The position numbers and the translations under genes are program-made. Of a stretch of 64,000 bases of DNA, positions 57,528 to 64,000 are shown piece after piece. Below the pieces are notes generated by a model. The model did no database searches. It worked only from the letters and a program-made list of their open reading frames with translations, and was not told the origin of the DNA. Every line of letters starts with the position of its first letter. Position 1 is the first letter of the stretch. The stretch comes from Arthrobacter sp042667405 (GTDB taxonomy: Bacteria; Actinomycetota; Actinomycetes; Actinomycetales; Micrococcaceae), in assembly GCF_042667405.1 (NCBI RefSeq), contig NZ_JBHVAL010000007.1:1-64000 (forward strand), given 5' to 3'.

Positions 57528-59882
57528 CTACCGAATGATCGGAAGTCCCGCCGTCGGGAAGACGCTGGGGAAGATCGACGGCGGCGGAACCGGAACATCG
57601 TCCAGCGACACCGTAACGGTCTCGGCACCGACGGTGACGTCATGGTCCCGCACCTTCACCTGCAGCGGCTGGTCAGTGTAACCGGGACCGTCCACAAGGG
57701 TAAGCGCGATGGACCCCTGTGCCAGGTCCACGGCGAGCAAGCGCCCCTGGACCTTGAGCCTGAAGGACAGCCCTTCCCACTCAGCGGGCAGTCGAGGATC
57801 AAAGCGCAGCACCTCGCCCTGGTCCCGCATGCCGGCGAAACCGCAGACCAGGGAGCTCCAGATACCGCCGGTGGAAGCAATGTGGACGCCATCTATGGTG
57901 TTGCCGTGCGAGTTGTCGAGGTCAATGAACAATGCCTCGGTGAAGTGCTTCAGTGCGACGTCGCCGTACCCAACTTCGGCTGCCATGATTCCCTGGACGC
58001 ACGCGGAAAGAGTGGAGTCGCCGGTGGTGATGGGATCGTAGAAGTCGAACGCGCGCTGCTTCTCCTCGGAGCTGAAATCCTGCCACTGAAGGAACATGGC
58101 CAGCACCGTGTCGGCCTGCTTGAGGACCTGGTGCCGGTAGATCACCAACGGGTGGAAGTTCAACAACAGCGGGTACTTCGACTTTGGCGTGTTCCAGTCC
58201 CAGGGCTCCAACGTCATGAAGTCGTTGTCCTGGCTGAACACCTGAAGATGCGGATCGTAGGGCAGCGACATCCTTTCGGCGGCCTGCCTCCAGACCATGC
58301 GCTCGGTTTCGGCGATGCCCTCATGCTCCAGTGCGGCCGCGGCCCGGAGGTTAAAGCGCGCCATGACGTTGGTGTAGAGGTTGTCGTTGACCACCGCCGT
58401 GTACTCGTCCGGCCCGGTGACGCCATGGATGTGGAACATGCCGTCCTTGCCGAAGAAGCCCAGCGAAGCCCACATGCGCGCCGTCTCGATTAAAAGGTCT
58501 GCACCCAGCTCCGCGCTGAACGTCTCATCGCCGCTTGCCCACTGGTAGCGGTTGGCAGCAAAGGCGATGGCCGCTGCGATGTGGAACTGGGCCGTTCCCG
58601 CCGCGTAGTAGGCGCTGGCTTCCAGGCCGTTGATGGTGCGCCACGGGAACAGGGCACCGTCCACGCTCAGCTCCTTGGCGCGGACGCGGGCATCCGGCAG
58701 CATCGCATGCCGTGATTCGAGGACCTTCCTGGCACCGCACGGGTTGGTGTATGTCAGGTAAGGCAGGAGGTAGACCTCCTGGTCCCAGAAATAGTGGCCT
58801 TCGTAGCCGGAACCACTAACCCCCTTGGCCGGGATACCAGCCACGCCGGCACGGGCAGTAGCCTGCGCCAACTGGAACAAGCCCCAACGCACGGCTTGCT
58901 GCATCTCCGGCTGGCCGCCGATGGAGACATCCGCCGTGGTCCAGTATTCGTCGTAGTGCGCTTTGCTCTGGGCAAGGACCTCGGAGAACGGCACGAGGTT
59001 GGCTTCGGCGTCCGCCGCCAGGCTCTCGCCTCGGTCTTCCGCGTCAGAAGAGCCGGCCACAACGTAACTGACCGACTTCTCGAGACGGAAAGTGTCGCCG
59101 TCGTGGATGGCCAAAACGTAACGGACGGATGATTCGTCCTCCGCCACCAGCGTTTCGAAGGGCTGGCCCTCCGCGGAAATCCAGTGGTCCACAGCCATGG
59201 CTACGCGCTGGCGGGACTCGGAGGTCTCCCAGGCAAGGCGCAGCGAACCATCGGCGCCGTGCAGGTGCAGTGGCAGCAGTACACGGCCTGCGTGCCGGCC
59301 CGAGCGTCGGGGATCGTGGACCGAATGGTCCTCAACAGGCTGGTCCTGACGGTTCACGACGCCGGAGGTGATGTCTGCGGACACGTCACGGTCCGCGGAC
59401 AGTGACAGTTCCAGGCCAAGACATCCACGGGAATCGAACCCGACGGCGCGGCGCTCCAAGGTGGTGACCGTAGCGCCGGACCGGCAGGACCACACAATGC
59501 GCTCCTCATACACGCCTGTGGAGAAGTCCACGCTGCGCTGGTAGTCCAGAACCGTGGACTCGGCCAGGCTCAGGGCTTCACCGTCGATGGAAACCGTGAA
59601 GTTGTTGGCATCCGGAACGTACACAATCCGCTGCCCCGTCCGGGCAAAGCCGTACGCATTCTCGGCGTGCTTGATGTCCCAGATCTCATGGAAACCATTG
59701 ATGAACGTGCCGGGAAGTTCCCCGTCTCCGGCCGTGGAATGCGAACCACGGATGCCAAGATGGCCGTTGCCAAGCGCAAACAGCGTTTCCAAAGTTCCCT
59801 CGTCACCGGGAACGTGAATGTTTTCCACAAGCTTCCAGGGCTCGCAGGGGAAACGCAGCCGATCGGAGCTGATGAGTGCCAT
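57528..59882 (-). CDS. Glycoside hydrolase family 65 disaccharide phosphorylase
   Basis: A 784-residue GH65 protein of the kojibiose/maltose/trehalose phosphorylase group, which splits an alpha-linked glucose disaccharide with phosphate into glucose and beta-glucose-1-phosphate. GNGHLGIRGSHS near the start, GYEGHYFWDQEVYLLPYLTY, the catalytic-acid block VTGPDEYTAVVNDNLYTNV and CVQGIMAAEVGY are family marks. It is cotranscribed with a beta-phosphoglucomutase and LacI gene. Which disaccharide is used cannot be told. No transporter gene is in the operon. Confidence 0.9.
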   Translation of the reverse strand: MALISSDRLRFPCEPWKLVENIHVPGDEGTLETLFALGNGHLGIRGSHSTAGDGELPGTFINGFHEIWDIKHAENAYGFARTGQRIVYVPDANNFTVSIDGEALSLAESTVLDYQRSVDFSTGVYEERIVWSCRSGATVTTLERRAVGFDSRGCLGLELSLSADRDVSADITSGVVNRQDQPVEDHSVHDPRRSGRHAGRVLLPLHLHGADGSLRLAWETSESRQRVAMAVDHWISAEGQPFETLVAEDESSVRYVLAIHDGDTFRLEKSVSYVVAGSSDAEDRGESLAADAEANLVPFSEVLAQSKAHYDEYWTTADVSIGGQPEMQQAVRWGLFQLAQATARAGVAGIPAKGVSGSGYEGHYFWDQEVYLLPYLTYTNPCGARKVLESRHAMLPDARVRAKELSVDGALFPWRTINGLEASAYYAAGTAQFHIAAAIAFAANRYQWASGDETFSAELGADLLIETARMWASLGFFGKDGMFHIHGVTGPDEYTAVVNDNLYTNVMARFNLRAAAALEHEGIAETERMVWRQAAERMSLPYDPHLQVFSQDNDFMTLEPWDWNTPKSKYPLLLNFHPLVIYRHQVLKQADTVLAMFLQWQDFSSEEKQRAFDFYDPITTGDSTLSACVQGIMAAEVGYGDVALKHFTEALFIDLDNSHGNTIDGVHIASTGGIWSSLVCGFAGMRDQGEVLRFDPRLPAEWEGLSFRLKVQGRLLAVDLAQGSIALTLVDGPGYTDQPLQVKVRDHDVTVGAETVTVSLDDVPVPPPSIFPSVFPTAGLPIIR

Positions 59883-59912
59883 GGGCAGTTGAAATCCTTC
59901 GAAAAAGTAGGG

Positions 59913-60644
59913 TCAGAGAAGTTCGTAAAGGTCATCGACCACGAGCGTGGCGCCTGCGTCCAGCAGAGTTTGCCGTCCTGCACCACGGTCCACGCCGATC
60001 ACGGCATGAAACGGAGCTCCCGCGCCGGCCTGCACCCCGGACACAGCATCTTCCACCACGATGCATTCCTCCACAGGCAGCCCCAGGAGACCTGCTGCGT
60101 ACACATACGTTGCCGGGTCCGGTTTGCCGGGAAGTCCGACGGCGGCGGCCACCTGGCCGTCGACGACCACCTCGAAGTGGTGGTCAAGTCCCGCAGCCTT
60201 CAACACAGCCGGAGCATTCCGCGAGGAGGAAACCACGGCCACTTTGAGTCCCCGTTCCAGGGCCGCGTTGATGAATTTGACGGATCCCTCGTACGGCTCG
60301 ACGCCACGGGTGTCCACGATCTCGTTGAAGATGGCGTTCTTGCGGTTGCCCAAGCCTTGGACTGTCTCGTTCGTGGGCGCGTCGTCGGTTGGACCTTCGG
60401 GCAGGGTAATGCCGCGGGAGGCCAGGAAGTCCCGGACACCATCGAAGCGCGGTTTGCCGTCGATGTGGTCGAAGTAGTCGCTTTCCTGGTAGCCCTCCTT
60501 GTGTCCGATTCCATCCAGGTAACCGTCGAACAGTTCCTGCCAGGCATGCTCGTGCACCACTGCAGTGGGCGTCAGCACGCCGTCGAGGTCGAACAAAAGG
60601 GCTGAGGCGCCTGTCCAGGCATTACGAAGATCAGTCATGTGCAT
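59913..60644 (-). CDS. pgmB: Beta-phosphoglucomutase (HAD superfamily)
   Basis: A 243-residue HAD-type phosphatase/mutase. FDLDGVLTPTAVVHEHAWQE has the nucleophile Asp pair; KVAVVSSSRN, GKPDPATYVYAAGLLG and CIVVEDAVSGVQAG are motifs II and III. It would turn beta-glucose-1-phosphate from the GH65 enzyme into glucose-6-phosphate. The closest relatives are GH65-linked PgmB/OtsB-like proteins, so identity rests on context plus motifs. Start ATG 60644, with 60638 also possible. Confidence 0.88.
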   Translation of the reverse strand: MHMTDLRNAWTGASALLFDLDGVLTPTAVVHEHAWQELFDGYLDGIGHKEGYQESDYFDHIDGKPRFDGVRDFLASRGITLPEGPTDDAPTNETVQGLGNRKNAIFNEIVDTRGVEPYEGSVKFINAALERGLKVAVVSSSRNAPAVLKAAGLDHHFEVVVDGQVAAAVGLPGKPDPATYVYAAGLLGLPVEECIVVEDAVSGVQAGAGAPFHAVIGVDRGAGRQTLLDAGATLVVDDLYELL

Positions 60645-60652
60645 GGTTCCGT

Positions 60653-61669
60653 TCAGCGCTTGTGGCGCGTGGTTTTGCGTTCGATGAGCTTGGTGTCGAG
60701 CAAGTGGTGGGAGGGTTGATGGGGGGTTTCGTTATTCAGGAGTCGTTCACACAGCAGGTTCGCTGCGAAGGCGCCTTGGTCAGCCACCGGTTGCGCCACG
60801 GTGCTGAGGCCGAGGAACCCGCTCATGGGGTGGTCGTCAATACCGATCACGGACACATTCTTCGGCACGGACAAACCGTATTCGCGGAGCGCGGTCATGG
60901 CGCCGAATGCAGCTTCGTCGCAATGGGCGAACACCGCGGTGGGTCGCGCGCCTCGGGTGATGAGCTCAGCCATCGCGCGTCGCCCGTCGTCGATGCTGGG
61001 ATCACAGGAGACCACAAGGTCCGGATGGACGGTGAGGTGGTGTTCATCCAGCGCGCGCCGGAAGCCGCGGAATCTGGGGACGTCGGTCAGAACGGGTTCA
61101 GCACTCGAGAGAACCGCCAGATCCCAATGGCCCAGGTCCAGCAGGTGTTGGGTTGCCTGCCAGGCCGCATGTTCGTCATCGATACCTACATTGTCCCACG
61201 GAACATTTCGCAAGCCTACGCTGGCTACCGCAAGTCCGCAGGCTTCCAACGCTTCCATCTCTTCGGGGGTGGCGTCAATATTGAGCAACAGCAGCCCATC
61301 CACCCTTTGGGCAAGGTTTTCAAGGTTCCCGAAAAACTGCCTGCGGACACTGGCTTTGTTCCGGAGGCTGATCAGGACAGTGTCGTAGCCGCTGTCACCC
61401 AAAACTTCCTCCGCGGCCTCCACGGATTGTGCGAAGAACCACGACGTGGCGGTGGGGGCGACGATGGCTACGGACCCTGTACTTCCACCGGCCAATCTGG
61501 AGGCAGCGGCTGAGGCTTTGTAACCGAGCTTGCTTGCGGCTTCGGCCACCCTCGCCTGGGCCTTATCGGAAACGTTGGGGAGCTTCCTGAGCGCACGCGA
61601 CACCGTGCAAATAGACAATCCCGAGAGGACGGCTACGTCCTGGATGGTCGCCCTGTCAGTCCTAACCAT
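60653..61669 (-). CDS. LacI-family repressor of the disaccharide phosphorylase operon
   Basis: A 338-residue LacI protein. ATIQDVAVLSGLSICTVSRA starts the headpiece, and VAIVAPTATSWFFAQSVEAA and TAVFAHCDEAAFGAMTALRE are in the sensor domain. I use ATG 61669 (MVRTDRA); the frame runs to a TTG at 61741, close to the operator. It is first in the LacI-pgmB-GH65 operon. The palindrome at 61746-61759 indicates autoregulation. Confidence 0.9.
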   Translation of the reverse strand: MVRTDRATIQDVAVLSGLSICTVSRALRKLPNVSDKAQARVAEAASKLGYKASAAASRLAGGSTGSVAIVAPTATSWFFAQSVEAAEEVLGDSGYDTVLISLRNKASVRRQFFGNLENLAQRVDGLLLLNIDATPEEMEALEACGLAVASVGLRNVPWDNVGIDDEHAAWQATQHLLDLGHWDLAVLSSAEPVLTDVPRFRGFRRALDEHHLTVHPDLVVSCDPSIDDGRRAMAELITRGARPTAVFAHCDEAAFGAMTALREYGLSVPKNVSVIGIDDHPMSGFLGLSTVAQPVADQGAFAANLLCERLLNNETPHQPSHHLLDTKLIERKTTRHKR

Positions 61670-61745
61670 GCAACACGGCCTCAACCCTTTCCATTCCCGC
61701 CTGACGCCTTGGCGCATGTCCCGGAGCGGGACAACAGCCAAAAGT

Positions 61746-61759
61746 GTAAGCGCTTACAA
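61746..61759. promoter_or_regulatory. LacI-type operator upstream of the LacI-pgmB-GH65 operon
   Basis: TGTAAGCGCTTACA is a perfect 14-base palindrome with the central CG of LacI sites, about 77 bases upstream of the chosen start. The wider 18-mer is TTGTAAGCGCTTACA plus flank and resembles maltose/trehalose-type operators. Confidence 0.75.
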
Positions 61760-61854
61760 TTTTGTCATTCAATAGAGTGCGGTTGAATGCGAGAATGTGA
61801 CGCGAATCTCACCACGGGTTTGATCGCGGGGCGGGAATGCCTTCTAATCCTCGG

Positions 61855-62472
61855 CTAACCGAGCACGTAGAACTTGAGGAACGCACTGACATCGACCAGT
61901 TCGGCCGGCTCGATCCTGTGTCCCATCCCGGGGTAGGTCCGCGCCGTCAGTGCCGTGTTGGCGTTCAACCATTCCTCTGTGTAGGCGATTGCGTCCTCGT
62001 TGATGACGGGATCCGCTTTGTCCCTACCCCAGAAGAAGGGCGGCGGGGTGTCGAACGATTCACTCAGCGACAGGAGGTCGTTGTCCAGGACGAACCCGGA
62101 CAGTCCCACAGTCGCTTTGAAGGACTCCGGCCGTAAACGCAGAAGGGTGCTGGCCATGGCCATGCCCTGCGAATACCCCAGCAAGCTGACGCTGCTGTGG
62201 TTGTCCTTCACTGAGTTGATCCAGTTGAACACTGCATTGGTCGAAGCGATCACATCCGCGAAGTCGTTGGTGAGGAAGTAGTCCAACAGGAACCAGCCAT
62301 AGTCATCACCAATGACCTTGGGTCCACGCAGCGCCGCACACGAGAACTCCGCGGGCAGGTGATCAAACAGCTTGACCATGCGCTGCTCACTGGTGCCGTA
62401 TCCGTGAAGCATCACCAGCAGAGGGGTGCCTTTGCGCTGGTTTTCGGGCTTTGACCAGACCACTGAATCCAT
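61855..62472 (-). CDS. Phospholipase/carboxylesterase-family hydrolase
   Basis: A 205-residue alpha/beta hydrolase. LLVMLHGYGTSEQRMVKLFD contains the oxyanion strand; the nucleophile elbow is LLGYSQGMAMAST, the acid is Asp in GRDKADPVIN and the His in PGMGHRIEPAELVDV. Length and motifs fit the YpfH/EstB-like esterase group. It is divergent from an AraC-type gene across 26 bases. Start ATG 62472; a GTG two codons earlier is possible. Confidence 0.85.
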   Translation of the reverse strand: MDSVVWSKPENQRKGTPLLVMLHGYGTSEQRMVKLFDHLPAEFSCAALRGPKVIGDDYGWFLLDYFLTNDFADVIASTNAVFNWINSVKDNHSSVSLLGYSQGMAMASTLLRLRPESFKATVGLSGFVLDNDLLSLSESFDTPPPFFWGRDKADPVINEDAIAYTEEWLNANTALTARTYPGMGHRIEPAELVDVSAFLKFYVLG

Positions 62473-62498
62473 GGGCACGAGCCTAGTAGACTGACGCC

Positions 62499-62948
62499 AT
62501 GACTCCGCAGGAATTGGCCAACCTGGCCCATCTGCGGCGCGCCCGCGATTTCATAGACCGCGAGTACGCGCGTCCCTTGGATGTGCCCACCTTGGCCGCC
62601 GGCGCCCTCATGTCCCCGGCGCATTTCTCCCGCCAGTTCAAGGCCGCCTATGGGGAATCACCCTACAACTACCTGATGACGCGGCGGATCGAGCGGGCCA
62701 TGGCCCTCCTGCGCGCAGGAACCAGCGTGACCGACGCCTGCATGGAGGTCGGCTGTACGTCCCTGGGTTCCTTCAGCAGCCGCTTCACCGAAATCGTGGG
62801 AATCACACCCAGCGAGTACCGATCCCGCGAGCACCAGGCGGTCAAGGCCATGCCGAACTGCATCGCCAAACAGCACACGCGCCCGGACAGAAAAGGCAGC
62901 AACAACCTGAGCAGGATCGAAGAAGCGCCCACGTCACAGCTGCAATAG
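62499..62948 (+). CDS. Small AraC-type regulator (DNA-binding domain only)
   Basis: A 149-residue protein that is almost only a double helix-turn-helix: LDVPTLAAGALMSPAHFSRQ, FKAAYGESPYNYLMTRRIER and TDACMEVGCTSLGSFSSRFT with the signature tail. There is no ligand domain; the C-terminal about 35 residues are charged. It is divergent from the esterase and 10 bases upstream of a VOC gene, which it may control with it. Confidence 0.87.
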   Translation: MTPQELANLAHLRRARDFIDREYARPLDVPTLAAGALMSPAHFSRQFKAAYGESPYNYLMTRRIERAMALLRAGTSVTDACMEVGCTSLGSFSSRFTEIVGITPSEYRSREHQAVKAMPNCIAKQHTRPDRKGSNNLSRIEEAPTSQLQ

Positions 62949-62958
62949 CGTGTGGTTC

Positions 62959-63360
62959 ATGAACATTTCATTGAAGTACGCACACGTTACCGTCAACGAC
63001 GTCGATGAGTCGCTCGCCTTCTATCGCGACGCCCTTGGCCTGGAGGTCCGCAACGACGTCGGCTCCGACGGCCAGCGCTGGGTGACCCTGGGCAGCGACG
63101 CCCAGCCGGACCTCGAACTCGTTCTCTCCCCGCCGCATGCAGGCCGCTCCCAGGCCGACGGCGACGCCATCCAGGAACTCCTCACCAAGGGCGTCATGCC
63201 CATGCTCGTCTTCAGCACGGACGACCTCGACGCCACTTTCGAGAAGCTCCGCGCATCCGGCGCCGAGGTCCTCCAGGAGCCCATCGACCAGCCATGGGGA
63301 CCGCGCGACTGCGCGTTCCGCGACCCCTCCGGCAACATGATCCGCATCAATCAGGGCTGA
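62959..63360 (+). CDS. VOC-family glyoxalase-like protein
   Basis: A 133-residue vicinal-oxygen-chelate protein: LKYAHVTVNDVDESLAFYRD in unit one and MLVFSTDDLDATFEKLRASG with DCAFRDPSGNMIRINQ in unit two. Such partners of small AraC regulators are common in actinobacteria, and the role is unknown. Start ATG 62959, GTG 62950 possible. It is in an operon with the AraC gene. Confidence 0.82.
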   Translation: MNISLKYAHVTVNDVDESLAFYRDALGLEVRNDVGSDGQRWVTLGSDAQPDLELVLSPPHAGRSQADGDAIQELLTKGVMPMLVFSTDDLDATFEKLRASGAEVLQEPIDQPWGPRDCAFRDPSGNMIRINQG

Positions 63361-63380
63361 CTGCCCCGGCCCCGGACATA

Positions 63381-63423
63381 AGGTTCGACGACGGCGCCGC
63401 ACCGGTACGCCGTCGTCGAACCT
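63381..63423. repeat. Palindrome at a convergent gene junction
   Basis: Arms 63381-63396 and 63408-63423 (AGGTTCGACGACGGCG and complement) pair perfectly over 16 bases, with an 11-base loop. It lies between the VOC stop and the stop of the convergent YbdK-type gene; a bidirectional terminator is likely. Confidence 0.65.
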
Positions 63424-63430
63424 CTCGATG

Positions 63431-64000
63431 TCAGAAGGTCAGCAAGCCGGCGTCGGAAAGTTCACCGTCCTGGTGCGTGGACGCGATGGCTGCGGTCACG
63501 ACGTCGGAGAGGCGCTTGCGGCGCGCATAGGCCTGGCGCTGCAGCCGCTCGCCGGAACCGCGGCGGAGAATGTTGGCCACTCCCGCCCGGGCGACAGTCA
63601 GGTCTCCGGTCCTGGTCAAGGCCGTCCTGATGTGGCGCAACAAGGCGCCGGCAACCTCCGGGGCGGCGACAGGGGTCTGCTCCAGCGGGTGCAGGAGTTC
63701 GCGGTTGATGCCGAAACGGCTGGCTTTCCAGTTGGCCATGCGGATCACGTGGGTCATGGCGTTCGACGGCGGTTCGCCGCGCCGCCATTCAGCCGCCGAA
63801 GTCTCCACCAGCGCTCGCGCGATGACGGCCAGGGTGAGTGCATCCTCGGCGTAAAGGCACACGTCCGCGATCCTGAGTTCAACGGTGGGATGGCCCCGGG
63901 ACAAGCGGGCATCGAAATAGATCATTCCCTCATCCATGGGCACACCGGTGCCCAGCAGCGCATTCAACACGTTCCGGTATCCGTCGGCGGAGCCGAAGAC
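63431..64000 (-). CDS. YbdK-type carboxylate-amine ligase (glutamate-cysteine ligase 2 family), 3' part
   Basis: The C-terminal 189 residues of an ATP-grasp-unrelated GCS2-family ligase; the 5' part is off the window. VFGSADGYRNVLNALLGTG, DEGMIYFDARLSRGHPTVEL, RIADVCLYAEDALTLAVIAR and NWKASRFGINRELLHPLEQT are conserved in this family (about 380 residues in full). It joins glutamate to cysteine weakly in known members, and the natural substrate is uncertain. It ends at a palindrome. Confidence 0.87.
   Translation of the reverse strand, partial: VFGSADGYRNVLNALLGTGVPMDEGMIYFDARLSRGHPTVELRIADVCLYAEDALTLAVIARALVETSAAEWRRGEPPSNAMTHVIRMANWKASRFGINRELLHPLEQTPVAAPEVAGALLRHIRTALTRTGDLTVARAGVANILRRGSGERLQRQAYARRKRLSDVVTAAIASTHQDGELSDAGLLTF

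Overview
The window looks like chromosome from a high-GC actinobacterium of the Arthrobacter/Paenarthrobacter group. The reasons are the GC-rich coding bias, frequent GTG starts and 4-base ATGA/GTGA gene overlaps, an actinobacterial C50-carotenoid (decaprenoxanthin-type) operon, a DUF222-HNH (13E12-like) gene, an ALF-repeat surface protein and an IdeR/DmdR-like iron box. I see no rRNA, tRNA, CRISPR, prophage or complete insertion sequence. The content is mostly metabolic and regulatory.

Layout: 1-6.6 kb is a histidine-utilisation edge (urocanase partial, SRPBCC protein, HutR-like IclR regulator, ALF-repeat surface protein, amino acid permease). 6.6-9.9 kb holds a hydroxybutyrate-dehydrogenase-like SDR and an MHS-type transporter with a divergent LysR regulator. 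9.9-19.3 kb is an iron/siderophore uptake cluster: FecCD-type importer, binding lipoprotein, siderophore-interacting reductase, AraC regulator and an IrtAB/YbtPQ-like heterodimeric ABC pair with complementary degenerate ATP sites. 19.3-31.2 kb is a mix of small enzymes and transporters (methyltransferases, GNAT, thiamine-binding protein, AzlCD, GDPD, DUF445, 5-oxoprolinase subunits A and C without B, EcsC, MFS). 31.2-39.2 kb is a polyol/sugar catabolic locus with two LacI regulators, three Gfo/Idh dehydrogenases, a hydroxypyruvate-isomerase-like TIM barrel and a solitary P-loop ATPase. 39.2-47.7 kb has an EamA/LysR pair, a frameshifted TPP enzyme, ilvD, an MmyB-type regulator, a degenerate EAL protein and a CPBP membrane protein. 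47.7-54.7 kb is the carotenoid operon idi-crtE-crtB-crtI-crtYe-crtYf/Eb between two MarR regulators. 54.7-64 kb has a broken TspO-like gene, a DUF222-HNH gene, small proteins, a LacI-pgmB-GH65 disaccharide phosphorylase operon, an esterase, an AraC protein, a VOC protein and a partial YbdK-type carboxylate-amine ligase.

Regulation is unusually readable here. HutR-like sites precede hutU, its regulator and, more weakly, the permease. Three copies of a CTAGAACGATCTAG-type operator lie between a LacI gene and its divergent target. Perfect palindromes precede a Gfo/Idh operon (TGGACCGGTCCA) and the LacI-pgmB-GH65 operon (TGTAAGCGCTTACA). Five convergent gene junctions carry long-stem palindromes, two of which are copies of one repeat about 57 bp long.

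I did not find a clearly unknown multi-gene system. The strongest candidates for novelty are the ABC pair whose two NBDs have lost exactly complementary motifs, the CrtYf-CrtEb fusion, the palindromes at convergent junctions, the catalytically dead EAL protein, and the orphan ATPase with a TTCACC repeat in its leader.
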